Positions 19,103 to 28,396 of a stretch of DNA of 64,000 bases are shown in pieces. The notes under the pieces were generated by a model. The model searched no databases. It saw nothing but the letters and a program-made list of their open reading frames with translations, and was not told the DNA's origin. The position numbers and the translations under genes were made by a program. Source of the stretch: Phycisphaerales bacterium (lineage in GTDB: Bacteria > Planctomycetota > Phycisphaerae > Tepidisphaerales > Tepidisphaeraceae); assembly GCA_020847375.1 (NCBI GenBank), contig JADLCB010000003.1:248001-312000 (forward strand). Direction: 5' to 3'. Position 1 is the first letter of the stretch. The number at the start of each line of letters is the position of its first letter.

Positions 19103-20348
19103 GCGTGATCTGTCCGGAAAGCATCTGCCGGGGCAGGGTTACGGTAAAAGTAGAGCCAACTCCCGGCGTGCTGTGGGCGATGATTTGTCCGCCGTGGTGC
19201 TCAACAATTTTACGGCACACGGCCAGCCCGATACCAGTGCCTTCATATTTCCCCTTGCCGTACAACCGCTGAAAAATTCCGAAAATACGATCAGCGTATT
19301 TTTCGTCAAACCCAACCCCGTTGTCACTGACGGCAAAGCGGATTTCATTGTTCCCCGCGGTTTGGTCCGCCTCCACTTCAGCAATACGCACCAGAGGCGC
19401 AACCTCCGGCCGATGAAATTTAAGCCCATTGCTCAAAAGATTCTGCAGCAACTGGCGCATCTGTGTTCGATCCGCGTGAACCAGCGGCAAATGGCCTATT
19501 TCGATCCGTCCGTTGCAACTTTCCAACCGATGCTCCAGATCATCCACCACTTCACGCGCAACTTCCGCCAGATCAACAATCGTGAACGGATGACTCTGGG
19601 TCATCACCCGCGAAAATGTCAGCAGATCGTCGATCAGGGTTCCCATGCGGCTGGCAGCCTTGTTCATGCGTTCCAGATAGTCTCGCCCCTGGGCGCTGAG
19701 CTGATCCGTTTGTGTCTTCAACAGACGATCGCTGAACGCCTGAATTTTACGCAACGGTTCCTGTAGATCATGAGAGGCGACCGAGGCAAAATCCTGCAGC
19801 CCTTCGTTGCTGCGTTGCAACTCCACCATCGCCGCCTCGATGCGCTGCTCGGCTTGGCGGCGTTCGCGCACTTCCTGCATCAACTGATCGTTGGCACTGG
19901 CCAGCTCGCTGGTTCGTTGCTCGACGCGCAACTCCAGCTCGTCAGTCAACCGTGCATAGCCACGCAGCGTGCGCAGATTCGATTCACCCAGAACCGCCAG
20001 AATAACACCCTGAATCGCGTAAAAACCCAGCGACGTGTAATGGTGAGTGGCATCGATGGTTAACGAGGAGCGCGGTTCGAGAAAAAAATAAACAATGCAG
20101 AATATCGACAGCAATGTTGCCAGCAGGGCCGGCCCCAAACCGCCAATCCAAGCCGCAGCTACAACCGCCAGCGCAAACAGCAGATACGGCGCCTCCAGCG
20201 GCACTGACGACGCCCATTCCAGCAACAAATGCGCGAACGTCACAATCACGACCGCCGCGATTGCCGTTGCATATCCACCCCACCACGGGATTCGACTAAA
20301 CATATCCCATTTAGTATCAATCCCTGCCGTCAAATTGACAACGGACAT
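19065..20348 (-). CDS. Membrane sensor histidine kinase
   Basis: A 427-residue kinase. The N-terminus holds three to four membrane segments (about 25-125) resembling the DUF4118/KdpD-type membrane module. A coiled coil (about 135-185) follows, then a HisKA domain of the phytochrome-like kind, FASVASHDLQEPLRKI (His193). The HATPase contains QNLLSNGLKFHR, VSDNGVGFDEKYADRIFGIFQRL and GTGIGLAVCRKI. The 3' end overlaps the response-regulator gene, so the three proteins are likely made together and form one relay. The signal is unknown. Confidence 0.9.
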   Translation of the reverse strand: MSVVNLTAGIDTKWDMFSRIPWWGGYATAIAAVVIVTFAHLLLEWASSVPLEAPYLLFALAVVAAAWIGGLGPALLATLLSIFCIVYFFLEPRSSLTIDATHHYTSLGFYAIQGVILAVLGESNLRTLRGYARLTDELELRVEQRTSELASANDQLMQEVRERRQAEQRIEAAMVELQRSNEGLQDFASVASHDLQEPLRKIQAFSDRLLKTQTDQLSAQGRDYLERMNKAASRMGTLIDDLLTFSRVMTQSHPFTIVDLAEVAREVVDDLEHRLESCNGRIEIGHLPLVHADRTQMRQLLQNLLSNGLKFHRPEVAPLVRIAEVEADQTAGNNEIRFAVSDNGVGFDEKYADRIFGIFQRLYGKGKYEGTGIGLAVCRKIVEHHGGQIIAHSTPGVGSTFTVTLPRQMLSGQITHEQSQTNHHPAC

Positions 20349-20443
20349 TTTTGGGTCGGTGGTTCAGTAATTCGATGGTTCAATGACCATTCTTCTCACG
20401 CAAGAGCCTGTTATTCCTGAATAGGCAACGCCAAAGGGCACCG

Positions 20444-21313
20444 TTAATGATGTCCCTCGTGATGCGGCGCCGTAGTGGGAACAGGCGGCTGATCCAGCTT
20501 GGTTGGCTGCGGTGTATCGATCCGGTTGGTCGTTTGCCCGGGTGCAACAGAAATGGTCAGCGTGGCAGCATATTTGGTTCCTTTGTAACCTTCTCCACCG
20601 GCGGTTTCGTCCGCATGATGCACAACAATCAGGTACCGATTGGCAGACGGCAGCGCAAACTCAGCCGTTCCCTGTTCATCGGTCATCTGCTCATGGCGCG
20701 GATCAAATTCCTCCGTCAACGTTTCTCCCTGACCAATGCACGAAATCTGCGCCCCCGCCAGGGGTTGACCGTGGTACAGCACCTGCACCTTCAGTTGCGC
20801 GCCGGCCTTCAGCCCCACTGGGCTGGTCAGCGGCACCAGCTCCAGCGGATGACCCAGCACCCGATCAAATCCGGCAGGCTCGCTCGTCGCCTCATCCAGA
20901 TGTTCACGGGCAACGAAAAATGCCTTGGCACTTTTAATCGAACGCAGCGGCGCGTAACTCACAACTTGATCCGAGGTCTGCCCAACCAGATACAACCCCG
21001 CAGCCGGCGCAACAAACGCTGCTTCCCAGAACCCTTCCTTTGCCCCCATCCCGCGATCCAGCGCGGCTGACTTGAGATCATGCTGCTGACCAGTCGGGCC
21101 AACCGTGATCCACTGACCATGTTCAAGTGAGGCTTTGCCCATGATCAGAAAATCACGGTGATGATTCCCATGATTACCCATCAATAAATCCAGATAAACC
21201 ACATCACCCACACGCACCAGCGTGGTATTGGGCTGAACCCAGTTATCGTGAGCCAATGCCAGGGAAAAAGTTGTAAGAACCATGAAAACGATGAGTGTTA
21301 TTCGATTCGACAT
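20444..21313 (-). CDS. Secreted DUF4198-type protein with His-rich tail
   Basis: A 289-residue exported protein. The signal peptide runs to about ALA-HDNW (residues 20-24), placing a His at the mature N-terminus. The body resembles DUF4198 proteins (HDNWV, then GNHGNHH, and an Ig-like GTAEFALPSANRYLIVVHHAD module near the C-terminus). The last residues are APHHEGHH. DUF4198 members occur with metal-uptake systems, so periplasmic metal handling is plausible; this is inference. It may be cotranscribed with the prepilin-like and Cys-rich genes upstream. Confidence 0.75.
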   Translation of the reverse strand: MSNRITLIVFMVLTTFSLALAHDNWVQPNTTLVRVGDVVYLDLLMGNHGNHHRDFLIMGKASLEHGQWITVGPTGQQHDLKSAALDRGMGAKEGFWEAAFVAPAAGLYLVGQTSDQVVSYAPLRSIKSAKAFFVAREHLDEATSEPAGFDRVLGHPLELVPLTSPVGLKAGAQLKVQVLYHGQPLAGAQISCIGQGETLTEEFDPRHEQMTDEQGTAEFALPSANRYLIVVHHADETAGGEGYKGTKYAATLTISVAPGQTTNRIDTPQPTKLDQPPVPTTAPHHEGHH

Positions 21314-21400
21314 ATGATGATAGTTCCGTTGGTTGAGGAATTAAAAAAGACAGTTCAAATTACTTTACGTGTTTTACTCAGGCAGGATCGATTTACGGTT

Positions 21401-22114
21401 TTAGTGTAAATCCCACATCTGATCACGATAATCAGGATGATTGGGGTCAATAATGCCATTGCCCAGCCAGCCGCCGGTCAGGGCCGGGTAAAAAGGATCG
21501 ATCATTGCCCATCGTTCCACATGCCCATCCACCATCGCCACGTTGACATCACTGCGATGACGCGGATTTGGTCGTACGACATTGGGCGCGGTCAACCGGC
21601 TGGGCGGAAAACAGTGGGTGATCAATGTCGGGCTGCGATTATCCAATAGCCCACCATCACAGACCGCAACGGTCTGACTCCACTGGCGGATTCTGGAGAG
21701 TTTCACCCAGTTGAGATTGGCGTTAAATCCGTAACTTGCTTCAATCGCGGGCTGGGTATTATTCGGACAATGCCAGATGTGTCGGGCATCAACATCAGCA
21801 TTATTGCGCCCCTGCTGCAAATAAGGATAGAGCAGTTGCTTGCGGTCAACGACTGCGGACCATCCGATAAAAACCTTGTGATCCTGGGCGTACATCTGCG
21901 CTGCCATCGCCAATTGCCGCAGGTTGGACTGGCAGACCACTGTCTGCGCCTGTTGGCGCGCCGCAGTCAATGACGGCAATAAGATACTAATGAGCAGTGC
22001 GATAATTCCGATAACAACAAGCAGTTCCACCAGGGTGAAGCCATGTGGTTTGTGGCAGGCAGGTCGTGGCCTGATCAATGCCCCAGGCCCAGGGCTGATT
22101 CGACTCGTATTCAT
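21401..22114 (-). CDS. Prepilin-like protein with H-X9-DG type C-terminus
   Basis: A 237-residue protein. After a polar leader it has the type IV prepilin cleavage/methylation motif HGFTLVELLVVIGIIALLISILLPSL, then a helical stalk (QTVVCQSNLRQLAMAAQMYAQD). The C-terminal HRSDVNVAMVDGHVERW is the H-X9-DG motif common in planctomycete pseudopilin-like families. These are exported through prepilin peptidase into a type II secretion or pilus-like assembly. The ATG at 22114 has GGAG upstream, and the leader of about 26 residues is longer than usual. Confidence 0.85.
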   Translation of the reverse strand: MNTSRISPGPGALIRPRPACHKPHGFTLVELLVVIGIIALLISILLPSLTAARQQAQTVVCQSNLRQLAMAAQMYAQDHKVFIGWSAVVDRKQLLYPYLQQGRNNADVDARHIWHCPNNTQPAIEASYGFNANLNWVKLSRIRQWSQTVAVCDGGLLDNRSPTLITHCFPPSRLTAPNVVRPNPRHRSDVNVAMVDGHVERWAMIDPFYPALTGGWLGNGIIDPNHPDYRDQMWDLH

Positions 22115-22230
22115 GGGTAAACTCCAATGAGCGATACTCAGATGCAGGCGCAATCGGCGCATCAACCCGCGGGCTGACGGACGCCATCTTGCGCAGAAAA
22201 ATCATTTGATTGATTGGACGAAGTGCTTCA

Positions 22231-22650
22231 TCAAGCCAGCGGGGGAGCGCGGCCATCATAATGAAACAGCGTCGAAGCAGCAGGTTCGACAAACGAGACT
22301 TGCGCACAACGCTTCAGAAATGCCGGTGGCGGGGGGCTGACAACAACACCCACCGCCGGGCACATGAGGTTGGCGTAGAAACAGAGCGCGCAGCGTGCGG
22401 CTTTGCTATGTCGGCCAGTCTGGCACTCCTCGCCAGCCTTGGTGCTTTGAGGCGGCGGCTGGCAACAGGCGCTGACGGTCGTGGAAACAGAGGTGGACGC
22501 GCAGCAGGAATCGGCTGCCGTCTTCTGATGCGCTGCTTCACCACCGCGACTTGGAACGGTTACCGCACCGCGCGTATGTCCGGGAAGTATGGCATTAAGC
22601 CACACGCCCAGAAATAGCACCAGTAGGATGGATATCAGTCTGGTCGGCAC
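22231..22650 (-). CDS. Exported Cys-rich small protein
   Basis: A 139-residue protein with an N-terminal signal or anchor segment (LISILLVLFLGVWLNAILPG). Nine cysteines follow, including two CC pairs and a CALC motif, and a hydrophobic patch sits near residue 95. The C-terminus LFHYDGRAPPLA recalls DUF2946-type proteins, which end in an RAPP-like tail and are associated with copper or other metal loci. The start is a GTG with no good binding site. It lies upstream of the prepilin-like and DUF4198 genes, and metal binding is a reasonable guess. Existence is fairly likely from the signal peptide; function is open. Confidence 0.55.
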   Translation of the reverse strand: MPTRLISILLVLFLGVWLNAILPGHTRGAVTVPSRGGEAAHQKTAADSCCASTSVSTTVSACCQPPPQSTKAGEECQTGRHSKAARCALCFYANLMCPAVGVVVSPPPPAFLKRCAQVSFVEPAASTLFHYDGRAPPLA

Positions 22651-22731
22651 AGCATCGCAAAACGTAGAAGCCGGTCACGGCCCCGTCAAGATGCGATTTG
22701 TTGTCACAGGCAGCCAGACCACCCGGTGCAT

Positions 22732-22758
22732 GGGAAAACCGGCGGCTGGGGAAAACCG
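22732..22758. repeat. Direct repeat GGGAAAACCG, two copies
   Basis: Two identical 10-mers at 22732-22741 and 22749-22758 (period 17) lie upstream of the minus-strand Cys-rich gene. The period of less than two helical turns is compatible with a tandem regulator site, but nothing else supports this. Confidence 0.3.
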
Positions 22759-22795
22759 CAGTAGGCAATGAATTGCCCGACCTGATTAAACCCGT

Positions 22796-25549
22796 TTATT
22801 CCTTCATCAGCTTGCGCAAAACCGTCTGCAGGATGCCGCCATTGCGGTAATACTCGATCTCCACGGGCGTATCGATGCGACAATGTGTCAGGAACGTCTT
22901 TTTAGTTCCCGTCTTGGGATCCGTCGCAACCACGGTCACATCCTGTCCCGGGGTCAGCCGATCATCGATATTGATGTCAAACGTCTCCCAACCCGTCAGT
23001 CCGACCGTCTGTGCGTTTTGCCCGGGTTTGAACTGCAACGGCAATACGCCCATGCCCACAAGGTTGCTGCGATGAATACGTTCAAAACTGTCTGCGATCA
23101 CCGCCTTGACGCCCAGCAGCATTGTCCCCTTGGCGGCCCAGTCGCGGCTGGAACCCATGCCATAATCCTTACCGGCGATCACCACCAGCGGCGTGCCCGC
23201 CTTCTGGTACTCGATGGCAGCTTCATAAATGCTGGTGACGCGGTTTTCCGGCAGATAAGTGGTGACACCACCTTCGGTGCCCGGAGCCAGAAGATTGCGC
23301 AAACGAATGTTGGCGAACGTGCCGCGCGTCATGACCCGGTCGTTGCCCCGGCGTGAACCATAACTGTTGAACTCCGCCTGGGCGACGTTGTTGTCCAGCA
23401 GGAATTTCCCCGCCGGCGAATCCTTCTTGATTGAACCAGCCGGTGAAATGTGGTCGGTGGTCACACTGTCGCCCACCAGCACCAGCACCCGCGCGCCGTG
23501 AATCGCCTGAATCGGTTTGGGCTGGGGCGAAAGATCGTCAAAGAACGGCGGTTCCTGGATATACGTGCTGGTCTGGTTCCACTCGAACAGCTCGCCTCCC
23601 TTGACGGGAATCTCATTCCACTGTTCATTGCCTTTGGCCACATTGCTATATTGATGGCGGAACATCTGCGGATCAACCGCAGCCTGGATTACCGCATCCA
23701 CTTCTTCCTGCGTCGGCCAGATATCCTTCAGAAATACTTCGTGCCCAGCCTGATCCAGCCCCAGCGGCTGCTCAAACAGATTCATATCCATCGAACCGGC
23801 AATCGCGTAGGCGATGACCAGCGGCGGGGAGGTCAGATAGTTGGCTTTGACATACGGGTGAATCCGGCCTTCAAAATTGCGATTACCCGACAAGACCGCG
23901 ACTGATACCAGATCCTTGCCCTCAATGGCGCTGACCACCGTCTGGGGCAGCGGCCCGGAGTTGCCGATGCACGTGGCACAACCGTAACCCACCGTATGGA
24001 AACCCAGTGCTTCCAGATAGGGCGTCAAACCAGCCTTGTTGTAATAGTCGGTCACCACGCGGCTGCCCGGAGCCAGACTGGTTTTGACAAACGGCGGAAT
24101 CTTCAATCCCTTTTCCACCGCTTTTTTCGCCAGCAACCCCGCTGCCACCATGACGTGCGGATTGCTGGTGTTGGTGCAACTCGTGATCGAGGCAATCACC
24201 ACATCGCCATGCGTCAGTTTTTCCTTGGCGTCTTCAGCCGTCAGCTTGGAATGAACGCTGTGATCCCCTTCCTTGCCGCCAACACTGCTGGCGCCCATGT
24301 GCCCGGCAAAACGCTTGTAGGGGGGCGGGTTCTGCGCATCGTATGTCTTTTTGAACGTGTCATGCACCGCCTTGCCGAACGACTGCTTGGCTTGGCGCAG
24401 ATCAACCCGATCCTGCGGACGCCGCGGGCCTGCCAGACTGGGTGTCACCTGCGACAGATCCAGCGTCAGCGTCTGGCTGTAACGCGGTTCAACACCATCT
24501 TCACGCCACAACCCCTGCTCCTTGCAGTAGCGCTCCACCAGATCAATATGGTTTTCATCCCGGCCCGTCAGACGCAGGTATTTGATGGTCTGCTCGTCCA
24601 CCGGGAAAAAGCCGCACGTTGCGCCATATTCCGGCGCCATGTTGCCAATGGTGGCGCGGTCGGCCACCGCCATGCTGCGCAGCCCGTCCCCGTAAAATTC
24701 AACGAATTTCTCCACCACCCCGTGCTTGCGCAAAATCTGAGTGATGGTCAGCACCAGATCGGTCGCGGTCGAACCTTCCGGCAATTCGCCGGTCAGTTTG
24801 AATCCGACCACTTCCGGCGTGACCAGATAAATCGGCTGACCCAGCATGCACGCTTCAGCCTCAATGCCGCCCACGCCCCAACCCAGAACGCCCAGACCGT
24901 TGATCATCGTCGTATGACTATCCGTGCCCACCAGCGAATCGGGCAGCGCCACACCGTCGCGCACCGCCACAACCTTGGCCAGGTATTCCAAGTTCACCTG
25001 ATGCACAATCCCGATCGACGGCGGAACAACGCTGAAATTCTTGAATGCCTTCTGGCCCCACTTGAGAAACTCATAACGTTCACGGTTACGATGAAACTCG
25101 ATCTGCGTGTTGTGCAACAGCGCCAGACCATGACCGAACTCATCCACCTGGAACGAATGGTCGATCACCAGATCAACCGGAACCAGCGGATTAATCTTGT
25201 GTGGGTTCCCACCAGCCCGGTGCATCGCCGCCCGCATCGCTGCCAGATCAACCACGCACGGCACGCCGGTAAAATCCTGCAGAATCACGCGGGCTGGTTT
25301 GAACGGAACCTCATGCCGCGACACCTTTGTGGCATCCCAACCCGCCAGCCGCGACACATCCTGTTCGTGAACCTCAAAGTTATCCACGTTGCGCAGACAC
25401 GTTTCCAGCAGCACCTTGATCGAATAGGGCAGCGTTGCCACATCGCCCAGCCCCCGATCCGACAACGCCGACAGGCGGTGATACTTCACCTGACCACCGG
25501 CTGTTTTCAAAGTTGCTTCCGAACCGAACGGGTTGGTTTTGCTTGCCAT
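22796..25549 (-). CDS. acnA: Aconitate hydratase (AcnA/IRP type)
   Basis: A 917-residue enzyme that isomerises citrate to isocitrate in the TCA cycle. N-terminal blocks include [14 protein letters not shown] and [11 protein letters not shown]. The catalytic loops have [22 protein letters not shown]. The iron-sulfur cluster cysteines are in TSCTNTSNP and [14 protein letters not shown]. The C-terminal swivel domain carries [14 protein letters not shown] and [18 protein letters not shown]. Length fits the AcnA family. The frame is open 42 codons further upstream, but [14 protein letters not shown] at 25549 matches the usual N-terminus. Confidence 0.97.
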   Translation of the reverse strand: MASKTNPFGSEATLKTAGGQVKYHRLSALSDRGLGDVATLPYSIKVLLETCLRNVDNFEVHEQDVSRLAGWDATKVSRHEVPFKPARVILQDFTGVPCVVDLAAMRAAMHRAGGNPHKINPLVPVDLVIDHSFQVDEFGHGLALLHNTQIEFHRNRERYEFLKWGQKAFKNFSVVPPSIGIVHQVNLEYLAKVVAVRDGVALPDSLVGTDSHTTMINGLGVLGWGVGGIEAEACMLGQPIYLVTPEVVGFKLTGELPEGSTATDLVLTITQILRKHGVVEKFVEFYGDGLRSMAVADRATIGNMAPEYGATCGFFPVDEQTIKYLRLTGRDENHIDLVERYCKEQGLWREDGVEPRYSQTLTLDLSQVTPSLAGPRRPQDRVDLRQAKQSFGKAVHDTFKKTYDAQNPPPYKRFAGHMGASSVGGKEGDHSVHSKLTAEDAKEKLTHGDVVIASITSCTNTSNPHVMVAAGLLAKKAVEKGLKIPPFVKTSLAPGSRVVTDYYNKAGLTPYLEALGFHTVGYGCATCIGNSGPLPQTVVSAIEGKDLVSVAVLSGNRNFEGRIHPYVKANYLTSPPLVIAYAIAGSMDMNLFEQPLGLDQAGHEVFLKDIWPTQEEVDAVIQAAVDPQMFRHQYSNVAKGNEQWNEIPVKGGELFEWNQTSTYIQEPPFFDDLSPQPKPIQAIHGARVLVLVGDSVTTDHISPAGSIKKDSPAGKFLLDNNVAQAEFNSYGSRRGNDRVMTRGTFANIRLRNLLAPGTEGGVTTYLPENRVTSIYEAAIEYQKAGTPLVVIAGKDYGMGSSRDWAAKGTMLLGVKAVIADSFERIHRSNLVGMGVLPLQFKPGQNAQTVGLTGWETFDINIDDRLTPGQDVTVVATDPKTGTKKTFLTHCRIDTPVEIEYYRNGGILQTVLRKLMKE

Positions 25550-25893
25550 AATTGAGCTTTCTGCTGCTGAAGTAATCCGAAAATGAACCAAAATCTCACG
25601 TCCGCACGCTGAATCGGATAAAAAACAACGCCGGCACGACCCGGTTGATTCTATGCACCAGCGCCTTGCACTCAAGACGTGCTGCGCGTTTGACGGAGTT
25701 TTACACCGCGTTCTTCGGGAAATTGGCCACAGGTCTTCCCCTGGTTTGACTTGCTTCTGCTGGCGGGCAACGCCGCATCAGGCAATCATCGGACGGTTCG
25801 TTGCGATATTCAGTTTCGTCCGATAATGACCCGTCCGTCGGGAATGAATAGAACTTATCATGCAAAATTCATCCGCGGTCGATACTGAACCTA
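25550..25893. other. Divergent intergenic region acnA / histidine kinase
   Basis: 344 bp with an inverted repeat ATCGGACG (25788-25795) / CGTCCGAT (25817-25824), which could be an operator or an RNA hairpin for the plus-strand kinase. No other clear signal was found. Confidence 0.35.
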
Positions 25894-26724
25894 GTGACTG
25901 CCGCCGCATCCAAACAACCGATCGAACAAACCCTGCTGGAACAACTGGAATCCACCCGCCAGCAGCTCGATCTGCTGCGCGATCAGATCGCCGAGTCGCA
26001 GCGGCTGGCCACCATCGGCACCATTGCTGCAGTCATCGCACATGAATTTAATAATCTGCTGACACCCATCGTCAGCTATTCACAATTCGCCCTGCAAAGT
26101 GCGCAAAGCGACCAGCCCGACATGGATCTGGTTCGCAAGGCGCTGACCAAGGCGTTCCAGAGTTCCACCAAAGCCGGGCGAATCTGCCAGTCCATGCTCA
26201 GTCTGGCGCGCGGGCAATCCAGCCTGGGTAGCGTCGGCGTGCAGGAGCTGGTCGATGAAACCCTGGTTGTGCTGGCGCGCGACCCGCAGAAAGATGGCAT
26301 TGCCCTGCGCGTGCATATCGAACCGGATTTGCAGGTTCAGGGCGATGTTGTCCAACTGGAACAGGTTCTGCTGAATCTGCTGATCAACGCCCGTCAAGCC
26401 ATGCTTGGCCGCGGTGGTTCGCTCACGATCAAGGCGGTGCGCACCGAGGAGCAAACCCAAGCCCGCATCCAGATTATTGATACCGGCCCGGGCATTGCTG
26501 AAAAAAACCTGCCCCGCATTTTTGAACCCTTTTTCACGACCAAGGGCACTGCCCAGAAGGGTGAAACCAAGGGAACCGGCTTGGGTCTGGCCGTGGTGCG
26601 CCAAATCATGGAGCACCATCTTGGCCGCATTGAAGTCCAGTCTGAAGTGGGTCGGGGAACCACCTTCAGCCTCTATCTGCCTTTAGCCAAACCGGCTGAA
26701 ACGGACGCGCCGGCTCAATCCTGA
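25894..26724 (+). CDS. Soluble sensor histidine kinase (NtrB-like core)
   Basis: A 276-residue protein made almost only of kinase core. It has a short N-terminal coiled coil (10-38) and a HisKA with RLATIGTIAAVIAHEFNNLLTPI (His50, the HEFNN type used by NtrB-like kinases). The HATPase has LLNLLINARQAM, DTGPGI, IFEPFFTTK and GTGLGLAVVRQIMEHH. There is no sensor or membrane part, so input must come from a partner. No response regulator is adjacent. The start is a GTG at 25894 without a clear binding site. Confidence 0.88.
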   Translation: MTAAASKQPIEQTLLEQLESTRQQLDLLRDQIAESQRLATIGTIAAVIAHEFNNLLTPIVSYSQFALQSAQSDQPDMDLVRKALTKAFQSSTKAGRICQSMLSLARGQSSLGSVGVQELVDETLVVLARDPQKDGIALRVHIEPDLQVQGDVVQLEQVLLNLLINARQAMLGRGGSLTIKAVRTEEQTQARIQIIDTGPGIAEKNLPRIFEPFFTTKGTAQKGETKGTGLGLAVVRQIMEHHLGRIEVQSEVGRGTTFSLYLPLAKPAETDAPAQS

Positions 26725-26774
26725 AGACAATCCGGCCCCGCCTGGTCCCAACGAGTATCCGATACCTCCGCAAC

Positions 26775-27392
26775 TCAGTTGTTGTACGACCGTAAAACAC
26801 CGATCACGACACCCTGAATCCGGCAGCGATGCGCATCGACAATGCGCGGTTCCATCGTGTGGTTCGCTGGCTGAAGACGAATTTTACCCCCACTTTCACG
26901 GTAAAACCGCTTCAACGTCGCTTCGCCGCTGTCCAACAGCGCAACCACCTGCTCGCCGTTGCGCGCTGTATCGCGTCGTTCGATGACAACGTAATCTCCA
27001 TCACACAAGTGATCCTCGATCATGCTTTCGCCACGCACGCGCAGCACATACACCCCCTGGCGGCTGGCAAAGAGCTGCTCCAGATCGATTTCTTCCCGGT
27101 TTTCGATCGCCTCGATCGGCGAACCGGCGGCAATATTCCCCAATAGCGGCAGTTTGGTCGTCCGATTTTCATCCGGCAGTAGTTCCTCCGCGATGATCTG
27201 CAGCGAACGTGCCTTGTGCTTACTACGCCGCAGTACACGCTTTTTTTCCAAAGCGCCGACATGCTCGAAAATAGTGACTTTGCTCGTGCCCAACTGGTCA
27301 GCCAGCTCCTGCATTGTGGGCGAATAACCATGCAGATGGCGATAATTGCGAATCGCCACCAGCACATCCAGTTGACGGGGGGTGATGTTCAT
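26775..27392 (-). CDS. lexA: SOS response repressor LexA
   Basis: A 205-residue protein. The N-terminal winged helix (residues 1-65; PTMQELADQLGTSKVTIFEHVGALEKK) binds operators. The C-terminal S24 self-cleavage domain has the scissile Ala89-Gly90 in NIAAGSP, Ser123 in RGESMIED and Lys161 in EATLKRFY. RecA-stimulated autocleavage relieves SOS genes. The recognition helix (SKVTIFEHVG) differs from the E. coli sequence, so its operator need not follow known boxes. Palindromes on its own promoter suggest autoregulation. Confidence 0.96.
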   Translation of the reverse strand: MNITPRQLDVLVAIRNYRHLHGYSPTMQELADQLGTSKVTIFEHVGALEKKRVLRRSKHKARSLQIIAEELLPDENRTTKLPLLGNIAAGSPIEAIENREEIDLEQLFASRQGVYVLRVRGESMIEDHLCDGDYVVIERRDTARNGEQVVALLDSGEATLKRFYRESGGKIRLQPANHTMEPRIVDAHRCRIQGVVIGVLRSYNN

Positions 27393-27445
27393 CGGTTCGA
27401 GCCTCCAGAAATAGGTTGAGATAATCGCAACGTTCGTATCCTGTG

Positions 27446-27480
27446 AGGTAAAAATTAACCTAACATATTAGGCTTGTCAA
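27446..27480 (-). promoter_or_regulatory. lexA promoter with two palindromic operator candidates
   Basis: Minus-strand promoter TTGACA (27480-27475), a 17-bp spacer, TAATTT (27457-27452). The spacer contains the palindrome CCTAA-CATA-TTAGG (27459-27472). A second palindrome of AGGT and ACCT ends (27446-27461) covers the -10. Both positions would block RNA polymerase, as expected of an autoregulated lexA. Confidence 0.6.
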
Positions 27481-27639
27481 CAAAATATTTTCATCTTTCT
27501 TTACCTGCTGCCGCCGCCGGGTTTAGTCAGAAGAAATTTCTGTCTTTTTAAGAAATTTTCAGAAAATCGCATAAATTAACAATTATTGCTTTTTGGTTTG
27601 TGGTGTTATCGCCTGAACCTGCCGATAAAGATTCAGATT

Positions 27640-27849
27640 ATGGTTGAAGCCCTGACCAATTTAAGTGCCGCTCAGACCATGAGCCAAATACAGATGCGCG
27701 TTGCGCGCAAAATTCTTGATATTCAACAGTCGGACGGTCAGGCTGCGATCCAACTGATTCAAGCCGCTGCGAACAATGTGACCAAAGCAGGTGACGCGCT
27801 GGTTGCCCAAGCCACCGGACTGGGCACGATGCTTGATGTCCGGGCGTGA
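27640..27849 (+). CDS. Small YjfB-like putative motility protein
   Basis: A 69-residue helical protein: NLSAAQTMSQIQMRVARKILDIQQSDGQAAIQLIQ, ending GLGTMLDVRA. The length, heptad pattern and terminal GxxLDxRA resemble the YjfB family (putative motility proteins). The ATG at 27640 is preferred over an upstream extension. GCCGATAA, identical to the sigma-28 -10 consensus, occurs at 27621-27628. The match is by general pattern, so the family call is moderate. Confidence 0.55.
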   Translation: MVEALTNLSAAQTMSQIQMRVARKILDIQQSDGQAAIQLIQAAANNVTKAGDALVAQATGLGTMLDVRA

Positions 27850-27933
27850 TCGGCCCAGCCGCTTGGGCACCTCTGCGGCGATGGGGTCAATTTAATTGCT
27901 TATTGAAGACAGAATCCGCCACCTGCGTATAAA

Positions 27934-28314
27934 ATGGATCGGTCAAGTCAGCGGATCAATGATCCTGCCTTGATTGACCAAGCCAACGGAGGCTTGTTCC
28001 GGTTTTTTCACCCGCTGCTGCGCGTGACTGACATTGACTTGTTCAACTTCTTTCGCTGGACGCTGGGCACCATCGTCACGATCTACGCGACGGTTATCAC
28101 GGTTCAGTCGTTGTGGGGTTGGTACGTCTGGCTGGCGGGCAGCGACCGCTACATGAGCATGTTGCGCCGCTATGTGATTGTTCATGGTCTGCGTTTGCGG
28201 TTTACCAGTTTCTGGGGCGACGTGATTATTTGTCTGTTGTTGTGTCTGGCGTTCGTCCTGTTGTGGCGGGCGCATGTCATTCTTGAGGGAATCAACGGTG
28301 CGCTGCATGGTTAA
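27934..28314 (+). CDS. Two-span membrane protein, unknown
   Basis: A 126-residue protein with two hydrophobic segments (about 42-66 and 95-115) joined by a basic loop (RYMSMLRRYVIVHGLRLR) and a conserved-looking FFHPLLRVTDIDLFNFFRW N-terminal patch. Not recognised. It may belong with the next gene, 82 bp downstream, which encodes a tail-anchored protein. Confidence 0.6.
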   Translation: MDRSSQRINDPALIDQANGGLFRFFHPLLRVTDIDLFNFFRWTLGTIVTIYATVITVQSLWGWYVWLAGSDRYMSMLRRYVIVHGLRLRFTSFWGDVIICLLLCLAFVLLWRAHVILEGINGALHG

Positions 28315-28396
28315 TCACGTGATTGATTGTGCAGATGATCCAGATCTGATCGATCAACCAACGGTTGTTCACCAGGATTTTTTTGGCTGATCCAAT

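Noticed and set aside
22651-22795. Possible cobalamin riboswitch (GGTGCATGGGAAAACCGG-like stretch)
   Set aside because: The conserved order of cobalamin elements, the CCGCCACTG-like core and a downstream gene in the right direction are all missing; the similarity reduces to a short direct repeat.
23996-25555. Plus-strand frame of 519 codons opposite acnA
   Set aside because: It is antisense to a highly conserved aconitase and has no recognisable motif; GC-rich codon bias on the sense strand explains it.
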